38,812 nucleotides of DNA, taken from contig CAIJQQ010000046.1 in the NCBI GenBank assembly GCA_903822825.1, forward strand, positions 1-38,812. The letters run 5' to 3'. This DNA is from an uncultured Burkholderiales bacterium (GTDB lineage: Bacteria; Pseudomonadota; Gammaproteobacteria; Burkholderiales; Burkholderiaceae_C). Both the position numbers and the translations under genes were made by a program. Below the pieces are notes generated by a model. That model was given only the letters and a program-made list of their open reading frames with translations, made no database searches and was not told the origin of the DNA. Shown here one piece after another: positions 23,973 to 31,232 of this stretch; the stretch's first letter is position 1, and the number at the start of each line of letters is the position of its first letter.

Positions 23973-24797
23973 TCAAACCGGCTTGTCGCCCTTGAGGGTG
24001 ATGCGGTTCAAGACACGGCGGTAACCGTGGTAATCGTTGATCGGGTTGTGCTGCGCGCAGCGGTTGTCCCAAAAAGCCAAGGCATCGGGCTCCCAGGCCC
24101 AGCGGCAAGTGAATTCGGGCTTGACCTGGTGCTGAAACAAGAAGTTCAGCAGCGATGCGCTTTCCGCATCGGTCAAACCCACAATGCCCGAGGTGTGGGC
24201 CACATTCACATACAGGGCTTTGCGCCCGGTTTCGGGGTGGGTGCGCACCACCGGATGGGTGCTGGTGAAGTCCTTGGGTGCAGAGGCGTTGCCGTCTGAC
24301 TTGAGGCGGTCCTCGCGGGTCTTGGACACATCGGCTTTGGCCGAGCTGTTGACGCCCTGCAAGCCGCCCAGCATGCGCTGCATGGTGTCGGACAAAGCTT
24401 CGTAGGCCGCGTATTGGCTGGCAAACAAGGTGTCCCCACCGAAAGGCGGTATCTCTCGCGCCAGCAGCATGGAGCCCATGGGCGGGATCTCCAGATAGGT
24501 GGTGTCAGAGTGCCATACCCCGCCAAAGTTCACCTTCTCGTGCTCCAACTTCTTGACTTCGATGATGTGGGGAAAACCGTCCATGCCCTTGACAAAGGGG
24601 TATTCGACCGGATCACCCATCGCCTGAGCGAAATGCATGAATTGCAGAAGACTCAAGGGCTGGTGACGAAGAAAAATCACCTCGTGCTTGAGGAACACGT
24701 TCCTGATTTCAGCGGCCAGCGCAGCAGATATCGGCTGCGTCAGGTCCACGTCTGAGATTTCAGCGCCCAGGGCCCCGGCGATTCTTTTGACTTTCAT
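23973..24797 (-). CDS. TauD/TfdA-family Fe(II)/2-oxoglutarate dioxygenase
   Basis: A 274-residue oxygenase that uses Fe(II), O2 and 2-oxoglutarate to hydroxylate a substrate, often cleaving an ether, sulfonate or related bond through an unstable product. The iron ligands are His96 and Asp98 in WHSDTTYLEIPP and His250 in FWDNRCAQHNPIND. The 2-oxoglutarate-binding Arg260/261 is in YHGYRRVLNRITLKGD. HPVVRTHPETGRKALYVN is the conserved segment before the last strands. ATG 24797 has AGGAG nine bases upstream; the frame is open far into the upstream gene, which is coincidental. It lies 19 bases after a Bug receptor gene. Known relatives act on taurine, 2,4-D and other acids; which applies here cannot be said. 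Confidence 0.93.
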   Translation of the reverse strand: MKVKRIAGALGAEISDVDLTQPISAALAAEIRNVFLKHEVIFLRHQPLSLLQFMHFAQAMGDPVEYPFVKGMDGFPHIIEVKKLEHEKVNFGGVWHSDTTYLEIPPMGSMLLAREIPPFGGDTLFASQYAAYEALSDTMQRMLGGLQGVNSSAKADVSKTREDRLKSDGNASAPKDFTSTHPVVRTHPETGRKALYVNVAHTSGIVGLTDAESASLLNFLFQHQVKPEFTCRWAWEPDALAFWDNRCAQHNPINDYHGYRRVLNRITLKGDKPV

Positions 24798-24816
24798 GGC
24801 GGCAACTCCTGCGCGG

Positions 24817-25818
24817 TCAATCAGCTGTGGCGCCAGAACTTTTGACCACAGCGGCCCATGTCTTGATGTCGGCGTGCAGCATGGACTGCAGCTCTTGAGG
24901 CGAGCTTTCAAAGGGCTCTGCCCCCAAGGCCGCGAATTTGTCATGGAGGTCTTTGTCCTCCATGACCTTCTTGATGTCCTGGTTGATCTGTCGGGCAACG
25001 CTGGCGGGCGTACCTTTGGAGGCAAACAAGCCAAACCAGGGGTTGATCACAAAGCCCGGAAAACCAGACTCGGCGATGGTGGGGATGTCCTTGAACGCCG
25101 CAGCCCGCTTGGAGCCGGTCACAGCCAGACCTTTGACCGTGCCGCCGCGGATGTGCTGAGCAACTGAAGGCAGGCTGGTGAACACCACCTGAATTTGGCC
25201 AGAAATCAAATCGGTCAAGGCTGGCGCTGCGCCCTTGTAGGGCACGTGCTGCATCTTGGCGCCGCTGGCTGTATTGAACATCTCGCCCAGCAGGTGGTTG
25301 ACCGAGCCATTGCCCGCAGAGCCAAAAGAAACTGGCTTGCTGGCAGCGTAACTCACCAAGCCCTTGATGTTGTTCACGGGGACAGCGGCGTTCACCACGG
25401 CCACAAACGGCACGTTGGCCAGGGTGGCCACTGCGACGAAATCGGCCTCGGGGTCAAAAGGCAGCTTGCTGTAAATGCTGGGGTTGATGGCGTGCGAGCC
25501 CACATAGGACATCAGCAGCGTGTAGCCATCTCCCGGCGCTTTGGCCACCACGTCCATGCCGATGTTGCCACCTGCGCCCGCGCGGTTTTCGATCACAACC
25601 GGCTGGCCCCATTTTTCAGAGAGTTTTTGCCCCACCATGCGCGCCAGCGCATCAGATGCACCGCCAGGTGTTTGAGGCACCACGATGCGCACGGGCTTGG
25701 TTGGAAAGCTGGCGGGCGCAGTTTGCGCAGTGGCCGCCTGACCTGCAACGATGGACGCCAACAGTCCTGAAACGAAAAGAACACGAAAGAAATAACCAGC
25801 AGCAAAGCGAGAGTTCAT
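24817..25818 (-). CDS. Bug-family periplasmic solute receptor, upstream of the dioxygenase
   Basis: A 333-residue Bug protein with a signal peptide (RVLFVSGLLASIVAGQAATAQ) and the family landmarks FPTKPVRIVVPQTPGGASDALAR, VVIENRAGAGGNIGMDVVAK, GDGYTLLMSYVGSHAINP and GFPGFVINPWFGLFASKG. These loops make the carboxylate-binding cleft, and the ligand is probably an organic acid. ATG 25818 is preferred over an in-frame TTG at 25836, because it gives a normal signal peptide length. Its position 19 bases before the TauD/TfdA-like gene suggests that it senses or captures the same substrate. No membrane permease genes accompany it. Confidence 0.93.
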   Translation of the reverse strand: MNSRFAAGYFFRVLFVSGLLASIVAGQAATAQTAPASFPTKPVRIVVPQTPGGASDALARMVGQKLSEKWGQPVVIENRAGAGGNIGMDVVAKAPGDGYTLLMSYVGSHAINPSIYSKLPFDPEADFVAVATLANVPFVAVVNAAVPVNNIKGLVSYAASKPVSFGSAGNGSVNHLLGEMFNTASGAKMQHVPYKGAAPALTDLISGQIQVVFTSLPSVAQHIRGGTVKGLAVTGSKRAAAFKDIPTIAESGFPGFVINPWFGLFASKGTPASVARQINQDIKKVMEDKDLHDKFAALGAEPFESSPQELQSMLHADIKTWAAVVKSSGATAD

Positions 25819-25907
25819 GAAACGGGTTCCAGGCAATATGAGACTGGAAATTCTTGCATGCTCCCAAGGCGAGGCCAGTCCTGCAGATGACAGGGCCGAT
25901 CAGCTTC

Positions 25908-26525
25908 TCAGCGTTCCAGCTCGCCGCCCGCAAGCCAACGCGCGCCGCGCAGGCACAGCTCCTTGACCACAGGCCCTTTGAGCATGGGCATGTCCAACTT
26001 GACCTGGTAGCCAATACGAGTCTGGATGTAAGCCAGGTGCCGATAGCCTTCAGGAAAGGTGGCCAGCGACACCGTGTCCAGCTTCAGCACAGCGGTGGAG
26101 TCCACCGGATCGATGCGGTCTTTTTCATAGATCGGCTGGCGGTGCAGCAGCTTCCACTCGCCGTCGTGCCGGGTCACGAAGTCGTAAAACCGGCCTGTGC
26201 AGACGACGTCACACAAGACAGGGCCGTTTTCGCCCTCGACCATGCCGCGCTGGGAGATGGTCATTTTGGTTTGCGCGATGGCGCGCTCGCCAGCAACCTC
26301 GATGGCCGAGCCTCCCAAGAAGTGGAGAATGCTCACCCCCTTGGCCCAGCCCTCTTGCGTGACGCGAATGAAGTCGGCAAACGGTCCCTGAAACCAGGTG
26401 GCCATCATCACCCCATCAGGGTGCCAGACGGTGGCAAAACGGTCCCAATCGCCCGCGTCACGCCACACGGCCCAGCGTTCGACCATTTGGCGGATCAAGA
26501 TTTCATCATGGATGGCGTTGTTCAT
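25908..26525 (-). CDS. SnoaL-like / NTF2-fold protein
   Basis: A protein of about 205 residues with the NTF2-like alpha+beta-barrel pattern: an N-terminal helix (EILIRQMVERWAVWRDAGDWDRFATVWHPDGVM) and strands in GRFYDFVTRHDGEWKLLHRQPIYEKDRIDPVD. WDRF and WHPDG are typical of SnoaL-like cyclases, isomerases and dehydratases and of the small subunits of ring-hydroxylating enzymes. The C-terminal extension (RIGYQVKLDMPMLKGPVV to the end) is longer than in the minimal fold. The start is uncertain: ATG 26525, or TTG 26549, which would overlap the Dabb gene stop in a TTGA arrangement and so could be translationally coupled. Reaction unknown. Confidence 0.82.
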   Translation of the reverse strand: MNNAIHDEILIRQMVERWAVWRDAGDWDRFATVWHPDGVMMATWFQGPFADFIRVTQEGWAKGVSILHFLGGSAIEVAGERAIAQTKMTISQRGMVEGENGPVLCDVVCTGRFYDFVTRHDGEWKLLHRQPIYEKDRIDPVDSTAVLKLDTVSLATFPEGYRHLAYIQTRIGYQVKLDMPMLKGPVVKELCLRGARWLAGGELER

Positions 26526-26545
26526 GGGGGTGTTGATTTGAAAGT

Positions 26546-26848
26546 TCAAGACGCGGTGAAGTCCACTTGGTGACGTGCAATGCGCAGACCCTCAAGTTCA
26601 TTTTTGACCCGATGGTGCTCAGCGTGGCCAGCATACGCGTCAAGCGATGCTTGGTTGTCAAACTCGGTGTACAAAACCACGTCGCATGCGTAGTCAATTC
26701 GGCTGGTGTCGACACCGATCTCCAGCTTAAGCAAGCCAGGAATCAAGCCACGCAAGCTCTCAAAGCTGCGCTGGACTTGCGCGATGGCCTGTGCTTTGTC
26801 TTCGGGTGTATCACCACGCACGTTCCACATCACAATGTGTTTGATCAT
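26546..26848 (-). CDS. Dabb-family (stress-responsive alpha/beta barrel) protein
   Basis: A 100-residue ferredoxin-like protein with the classical Dabb start MIKHIVMWNVRGDTPEDKAQAI and the central LKLEIGVDTSRIDYACDVVLYTEFDNQASLDAYAGHAEHHRV. The latter ends in the YxxHPxH-like element, here AGHAEHH. Dabb proteins dimerise into a beta barrel; some are polyketide or olivetolic acid cyclases, others are of unknown catabolic function. GAGG lies a few bases upstream of ATG 26848. It is packed between the YciI gene (10-base gap) and the SnoaL-like gene (overlap), so it is part of the same operon. Confidence 0.9.
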   Translation of the reverse strand: MIKHIVMWNVRGDTPEDKAQAIAQVQRSFESLRGLIPGLLKLEIGVDTSRIDYACDVVLYTEFDNQASLDAYAGHAEHHRVKNELEGLRIARHQVDFTAS

Positions 26849-26858
26849 GGAAAGCGCC

Positions 26859-27164
26859 TCAAGCTGCGGGCGGAAAGCCGACTTTTTGGGGCCACAGATT
26901 CACAAACGCATGCACCGTGGTGCTGCCGTACAAACCCGCTTTGGTGAAAGGCTCCTCTGCCAGCCAGGCGTGCGCTGCATCGCGGCTGGGGAAGTCGATC
27001 ACCAACAAGCTGCCCAACATGGTTTGGCCATCGTCGTGGGTGAAAGGCCCGGCAAAAGCCATTCGGTCGGCCGCGGCCGACAAATAAGCCTTGTGCTCAG
27101 GGCGCACACGCTGACGCATGTCTGCGTGGTTGGGTTTGTCGATCAGGATGAAGGTGAACAGCAT
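26859..27164 (-). CDS. YciI-family protein
   Basis: A 101-residue ferredoxin-like alpha/beta protein of the YciI family. It starts MLFTFILIDKPNHADMRQRVRPEHKAYL, with the conserved His in RPEHKAYL and the conserved GPFTHDDGQTMLGSLLVIDFPSRDAAHAWLAEEPFTKAGLY block. YciI-like proteins are small dimeric enzymes or accessory proteins; one characterised relative is a dehydrochlorinase acting in chloroaromatic breakdown, but most are unknown. It sits 38 bases after the third Bug gene and 10 bases before the Dabb gene. Two consecutive small dimeric alpha/beta-barrel proteins suggest cyclisation, isomerisation or elimination of a pathway intermediate. Confidence 0.9.
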   Translation of the reverse strand: MLFTFILIDKPNHADMRQRVRPEHKAYLSAAADRMAFAGPFTHDDGQTMLGSLLVIDFPSRDAAHAWLAEEPFTKAGLYGSTTVHAFVNLWPQKVGFPPAA

Positions 27165-27202
27165 GTCAAATTTCCATGTTCAAGCTGGGTTGTGCTGCTG
27201 TG

Positions 27203-28180
27203 TCACTCGGGCTTGACGCCAGCTTGCTGAGCCACTTTTTGCCAGCGAGCCAATTCTTCTTTGATGTAAGCCGAGAACTGTTCGGGGGGGGTGGCCACGG
27301 CCAAGGCACTGTATTGGGCAAACTTGTCTTTCACTTCAGCTGACGCCATGACCGTGACCAGCCCCCGGTGCAGGCGGGCAATCACCGGCTTGGGCGTGCC
27401 CGCAGGCACCACGATGCCCTGCCAAGAGCTGACATCAAAGCCCGCAAAACCTTGCTCCGCCACCGTGGGCAATTGCGGCGCGGCGCTGGCGCGCTTGTCG
27501 GTGGTCACCGCCAAGGCACGGGCCTTGCCGGCCTGCACCAAGGGGTAAATGCTTGAAAACGGGTCAAACAAGACCTGGATTTGGCCTCCCACCAAGTCGG
27601 TGATGGCAGGCGCACTGCCCTTGTAGGCGATGTGGTTCATCTTGATGCCCGCCAGGCTGTTGAACTGCTCCACCGCCAAATGAATGGAACTGCCCGCCGT
27701 GCCGTAATTCAATTTGCCGGGTTGGCTTTTGGCCAGTTGCACCAACTCAGCCAGGTTTTTGGCAGGCACACCCGGATGGACCGTGATGAGCAAGGGCTGC
27801 ACCGCCACCATGCTGACGGGGTCAAAGCTGGTCACGGGGTCGTAACCCAGCTTGGCAAACGTGGCCGGGTTGATGCCCAAGGTGCTGATGTTGCCCATGA
27901 TCAGGGTGTAGCCATCGGGCGCTGCGCGGGCACCCCATTCAGCGCCAATGGCGCCGCTCGCCCCTGCCCGGTTTTCCACCACCACGGGCTGGCCCAGCTC
28001 GGCGCTGAGCTTGACAGACACCGTGCGCGCCACGATGTCGGTCACGCCGCCCGGTGGGAACGGGACGATCAATTTCAGAGGCTTGCTGGGGTAATCGGCC
28101 TGAGCCCAGGCCAGCGATGAGAGCAAGCTGCACAGAACCAACAACGGCTTGAGCAGACGGGTGGTGAACCATGTCTTCAT
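27203..28180 (-). CDS. Bug-family periplasmic solute receptor, second copy in the minus-strand operon
   Basis: A 325-residue TctC-type receptor. Signal peptide LLKPLLVLCSLLSSLAWAQA is followed by YPSKPLKLIVPFPPGGVTDIVAR, PVVVENRAGASGAIGAEWGAR, DGYTLIMGNISTLGINP and GFAGFDVSSWQGIVVPAGTP. All parts of the Bug fold are present. The ATG at 28180 overlaps the stop of the upstream cupin gene in an ATGA arrangement, with AGGAG nine bases upstream, so translation of the two is coupled. It is clearly different in sequence from the other two Bug proteins in the window and so is likely to bind a different, or chemically related, acid. Confidence 0.94.
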   Translation of the reverse strand: MKTWFTTRLLKPLLVLCSLLSSLAWAQADYPSKPLKLIVPFPPGGVTDIVARTVSVKLSAELGQPVVVENRAGASGAIGAEWGARAAPDGYTLIMGNISTLGINPATFAKLGYDPVTSFDPVSMVAVQPLLITVHPGVPAKNLAELVQLAKSQPGKLNYGTAGSSIHLAVEQFNSLAGIKMNHIAYKGSAPAITDLVGGQIQVLFDPFSSIYPLVQAGKARALAVTTDKRASAAPQLPTVAEQGFAGFDVSSWQGIVVPAGTPKPVIARLHRGLVTVMASAEVKDKFAQYSALAVATPPEQFSAYIKEELARWQKVAQQAGVKPE

Positions 28181-28917
28181 GCGGTGATCTCCTGGTACGC
28201 CAGTTCTTTGGGCGGGCAATGCAAACTCAAAATCGTGGCCCCTTCAGGCCCGGCAGTGCACACGGGCAGCGCTTCATCCCGCGACACAAAAAAGAGTTCC
28301 CAGGGTGCCAGCGTTTGGGTGGGCAAATTCAGCTGCCCCTGCAAGACGAAGACAAAAACGCCATCGCTGGCAGGATGCCGGTCCATGTGAATTTGGCCTT
28401 GGGGCTGCAGTTGTAAATAGCCCACGCCCAGGCCATCGGCTTCGAAGGGGTGAAGCGCCAGTTCTTGCCCAAGCTGAGAGCCGGCAGGCGGCGCAGACAA
28501 ATCGATGGGGCCCACTGTGAGGTGCCGTTTGGGGCCGCGCACCATGTGTTCGCGCGCTTGTGTGGCTGGAATAAAGCCCGACTCGCACACAGGCCGAATG
28601 GTGAAGTACTTGATGCCTTTGGGGCCTGCTATCAAAGGGCCATACCCGGTGTATGCCCCGGCGTAATGCACCAACACGCAGTCCAATGCATGAGGGCCAA
28701 TTAGCCCATCACCCCCGACAAACACTTGGAATTGGTTTTGCCGATGAAAATGCGCCTCCAGCGTGGCATGAGGCGGTTGCTCTATCAATGATGCTGTTGG
28801 TGAAAGCACCGGGTCGTCCCCAGCCTCCAGCCATTCGGACTTGTAGAAATGCTCGACCATTTTGGGCAGCTGCCGCCGCTTGGTCACCCCATGGGCTCGG
28901 GTTCCTATGGCAATCAT
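28177..28917 (-). CDS. Cupin-fold protein heading the minus-strand catabolic operon
   Basis: A 246-residue cytosolic protein that I place in the cupin superfamily from its His-rich strands: EQPPHATLEAHFHRQNQFQVFVGG in the N-terminal half and QIHMDRHPASDGVFVFVLQGQL in the C-terminal half suggest a two-domain cupin. The start ATG 28917 has AGGAG seven bases upstream; the frame is open 36 codons farther but with no comparable site. Its stop overlaps the start of the Bug gene. No specific enzyme is recognisable; acid-binding sensor, isomerase or dioxygenase are possible. It faces the plus-strand gene at 29135 across a 217-base divergent region. Confidence 0.75.
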   Translation of the reverse strand: MIAIGTRAHGVTKRRQLPKMVEHFYKSEWLEAGDDPVLSPTASLIEQPPHATLEAHFHRQNQFQVFVGGDGLIGPHALDCVLVHYAGAYTGYGPLIAGPKGIKYFTIRPVCESGFIPATQAREHMVRGPKRHLTVGPIDLSAPPAGSQLGQELALHPFEADGLGVGYLQLQPQGQIHMDRHPASDGVFVFVLQGQLNLPTQTLAPWELFFVSRDEALPVCTAGPEGATILSLHCPPKELAYQEITA

Positions 28918-29134
28918 CGAATACTCCTGGGCATTGAAGCGCTCAGTGTGGCGACAGACCTGACATCCATCAAGAATGCCATGTCTTGTGGGGGACTTCG
29001 CTTGACATCGCTGGCCCAAAAGCACAACGACGCCCTCTGCAAGCGGACGTGGTGATGGCCTTGCACACCAAGCCCCCTAAAATCGGCACTGCTCCAAGCT
29101 GGCTGTTCCAGCACGACCCACCTGAACCTGCAAC

Positions 29135-30049
29135 ATGTCCGACAACACGGCCCCCAACGACGCAACTCACTCACACCCCGCAAGCTCGGTGCTGGAGTTT
29201 GCCAACGCCTTGTGGCGCGTGCGGCGCCCCAAGCCCTTTGTGTTGGTGATTGACGGTGAAGTCGGTTGTGAAGGCACCGAGCCCAGCGACTACCTGCACG
29301 ACAAGTTGCTCTTGCCGGAGTGGCGCGAGGCCTTTTACCAATTGGTCGATGACACAGGCTTGGTCGTCTGCCTGAACTCGCACACCCAACACCCCACCTA
29401 CCGCGACGTGCGCGGGCGCTCCAGCAAAGGGCGCCTCAGCCAAGGCGAGTACTACCACCACGACGGATGCACTGGTCCTGTCAAGCCGCGTTTTGTAGAA
29501 ATACGCTGCCCCATCCAGCCGCAAACACGCGGCGTGGCCACCGCTGTGGCGCCACACCGCGACGTGGTCAAAGCCATGGTGAAAGTGCTGCCCGCCGAGT
29601 TGGCCACCCACTCAGCCCTGGCCGGGCAAGACACGAGCACCGAAACCCTGAACACAATGGACGATGCTGCGCTCGACCAATTGCAAGGTCTCATCACCCG
29701 CACCGTGCGCAAAAAACTCAACGCCGAAGGCGCACGCAGCTACTTCCGCCAAGTCGATGCCGCCGCCAACGCTTACTTTGAACCTTGGGCCTTGGGCGAG
29801 AGCCGATTCATCGCCAACGCCAACAGCCGCGCAACCATGCAACACCGCCGCGCCTACCAAGCGGCGCACACGGGCGGCGTGGCCCATGGCCACCTGGTCA
29901 AACGCTGGCCCCATGAAGAGCTGCTGCTGCCCGGACAGGTGCTCGACCAGACCTTGATTGCCGCGCTGTGCAGCGAAGAAGGTGATGCGGCAGAGGGCTT
30001 CAAATTCCTGGACAATGGGAATGGTGTCCTTCATAAGGAGTTGGCATGA
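29135..30049 (+). CDS. Unknown protein with a possible Fe(II)/2-oxoglutarate dioxygenase signature
   Basis: A 304-residue soluble protein that I do not recognise as a named family. A block reading GEYYHHDGCTGPVKPRF (His108 and Asp110 as an HxD pair) is followed at a distance typical of TauD-like enzymes by ANSRATMQHRRAYQ (His237, Arg238/239). A strand with Arg257 (HLVKRWPHEELLLP) comes next. This order, HxD then a distal His followed by Arg, is that of Fe(II)/2-oxoglutarate dioxygenases. The helical insert between them (MDDAALDQLQGLITRTVRKKL) fits the variable lid region. The assignment is an inference from motif order only. Its stop overlaps the start of the NnrU gene (ATGA), so the two are translationally coupled. 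Confidence 0.72.
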   Translation: MSDNTAPNDATHSHPASSVLEFANALWRVRRPKPFVLVIDGEVGCEGTEPSDYLHDKLLLPEWREAFYQLVDDTGLVVCLNSHTQHPTYRDVRGRSSKGRLSQGEYYHHDGCTGPVKPRFVEIRCPIQPQTRGVATAVAPHRDVVKAMVKVLPAELATHSALAGQDTSTETLNTMDDAALDQLQGLITRTVRKKLNAEGARSYFRQVDAAANAYFEPWALGESRFIANANSRATMQHRRAYQAAHTGGVAHGHLVKRWPHEELLLPGQVLDQTLIAALCSEEGDAAEGFKFLDNGNGVLHKELA

Positions 30050-30654
30050 CTTGGTTGATCTTGGGTTTGGTTCTTTTTTTAGGCGCGCATTCAACGCGCA
30101 TTTTTGCTGACGAATGGCGAACCCGAACCCTTGCGGCTTGGGGCGAGAAGCCTTTCAAAGCGGCCTGCGCTTTGGTGTCCTTGTTGGGTTTTTATGGGCT
30201 GATCGTCGGCTACGCCGAGGTGCGACTGCATCCAGTTTTTCTGTGGCAGCCCCCCATCGCGACGCGGCACATCAGCGTTTTGCTGATGTTGTTTGCCAGC
30301 ATCTTGCTGGTTGCAGCTTACATTCCGGCGAACCATTTCAAAGTGCGCTTGGGCCACCCCATGGTGTTGTCAGTCAAGGTGTGGGCCTTGGCACATTTGT
30401 TGTCCAATGGCAATTTGGCCGATGTCATTTTGTTCGGTTCGTTTTTGGCATGGTCCGTCATGAACTTCAAATCTGCCCGCGCGCGCGACCGTGCCCAAGC
30501 CGATAACCAAGCGCAGGTATCAAGCGAAGCTGCGCCGCCCACACTGCCCAAAACATCTGCCACGCTGATCGCGGTCGCCGCCGGTGCAAGTGTTTGGGGG
30601 CTGATTACTTTTGTATTGCACGCGCGGTTGATTGGCGTCTCGCCCTTGGGTTGA
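30046..30654 (+). CDS. NnrU family membrane protein
   Basis: A 202-residue inner-membrane protein with five or six hydrophobic helices and the NnrU N-terminal signature MTWLILGLVLFLGAHSTRI. Other family segments are VSLLGFYGLIVGYAEVR, HISVLLMLFASILLVAAYI, GHPMVLSVKVWALAHLLSNG and DVILFGSFLAWSVMNF. NnrU was named from nitrite/nitric oxide reduction regions, but homologues occur in non-denitrifiers and the related MAPEG-like NnrU/Z-ISO proteins include 15-cis-zeta-carotene isomerase. No denitrification gene is in this window. A hydrophilic loop (about 143-170) precedes the last helix. The start overlaps the preceding unknown gene by four bases. Confidence 0.9.
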   Translation: MTWLILGLVLFLGAHSTRIFADEWRTRTLAAWGEKPFKAACALVSLLGFYGLIVGYAEVRLHPVFLWQPPIATRHISVLLMLFASILLVAAYIPANHFKVRLGHPMVLSVKVWALAHLLSNGNLADVILFGSFLAWSVMNFKSARARDRAQADNQAQVSSEAAPPTLPKTSATLIAVAAGASVWGLITFVLHARLIGVSPLG

Positions 30655-30889
30655 TAGGGCATGTACCGAATTGAATCCTTTTTGAGAGGCTAGAGGGCCG
30701 CCGCCCAATCCATGAGCCCCTTGCCGCCGTCGGCTTCGGCAGCGCTGACGCAGGTACCCCAAGCCATGCCCATCACCGACAAACCAAGGCTTCGCGAGCA
30801 CGGTCCACAAGCTCATGGGTCTGCCTCTTTGCCACGGGTTTGTGAATGCACGGTGGGCGATGCGTTGCAGGCTGCCCACCGCACGGCGA

Positions 30890-31027
30890 TTATTTGGACA
30901 TCAACACGGTGTCGACGGCATGAATCTCACCATTGTCGGCAGCCACGCAGGATTTGCGGCAAGTGCCCAATGTGCCGCTGCGAATGCGACAGGTCTGTGT
31001 GCTGGAACGCACAACGCTGCGTCGCAT
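30890..31027 (-). pseudogene. Remnant of a fasciclin (FAS1)-domain gene, C-terminal end only
   Basis: A minus-strand frame of 45 codons ends ADNGEIHAVDTVLMSK followed by TAA. That is the characteristic end of a FAS1 domain (consensus NGxIHVIDxVLxP), found in secreted adhesion-type proteins. Upstream of AADNGE the reading frame carries no further FAS1-like sequence (Arg- and Cys-rich), and no signal peptide or conserved H1/YH motif is present nearby. The fragment is therefore the stub of a deleted gene rather than a functional one. The identification rests on about 16 residues. Confidence 0.5.
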
Positions 31028-31159
31028 TCACCCCATCGCGCTAGGGGGTCGGCCCTTGCGGACCGTCGGCACGCACCGGCGCCACCAATTGACATCCCCG
31101 CTTCTCAACCGTTTATCGCGCAGGTGACAGCTTGGCATGTCTGACGCTGGTTGCCCCCA

Positions 31160-31188
31160 TTGCCATGCTCGATCTTGAATCCTAAATT
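31160..31188 (+). promoter_or_regulatory. Candidate sigma-70 promoter of the serine hydrolase gene
   Basis: TTGCCA at 31160-31165 matches the -35 consensus at five of six positions. It is followed after exactly 17 bases by TAAATT at 31183-31188 (four of six for the -10). Transcription would start about 37 bases upstream of the ATG at 31233. Seen by eye only. Confidence 0.38.
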
Positions 31189-31232
31189 GGTGCCTCTGGC
31201 AGATGTTGCCAGCAACAAGATGGAGACACTGG

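Larger units (their letters stand above)
30655..31232 (+). other. 578-base intergenic stretch with gene debris
   Basis: No intact gene is evident. It contains the decayed tail of a fasciclin-domain gene on the minus strand (30890-31027). Just downstream of that, also on the minus strand, is a short stretch with GC-rich third positions ending in a stop near 30692 (peptide ...MGMAWGTCVSAAEADGG...), which I cannot assign. The last 80 bases hold a promoter candidate for the serine hydrolase gene. Overall the segment looks like a deletion scar. Confidence 0.55.

Noticed and set aside
24798..25034. N-terminal extension of the TauD/TfdA-like protein into the Bug gene
   Set aside because: The frame is open by chance; the dioxygenase family starts near ATG 24797, which has a good AGGAG site.
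30712..31144. Overlapping plus-strand frames of about 110 codons in the 30.7-31.1 kb gap
   Set aside because: Cys/Arg/His-rich composition, no ribosome-binding sites and mutually overlapping frames; the minus-strand FAS1-like tail explains part of the region better.
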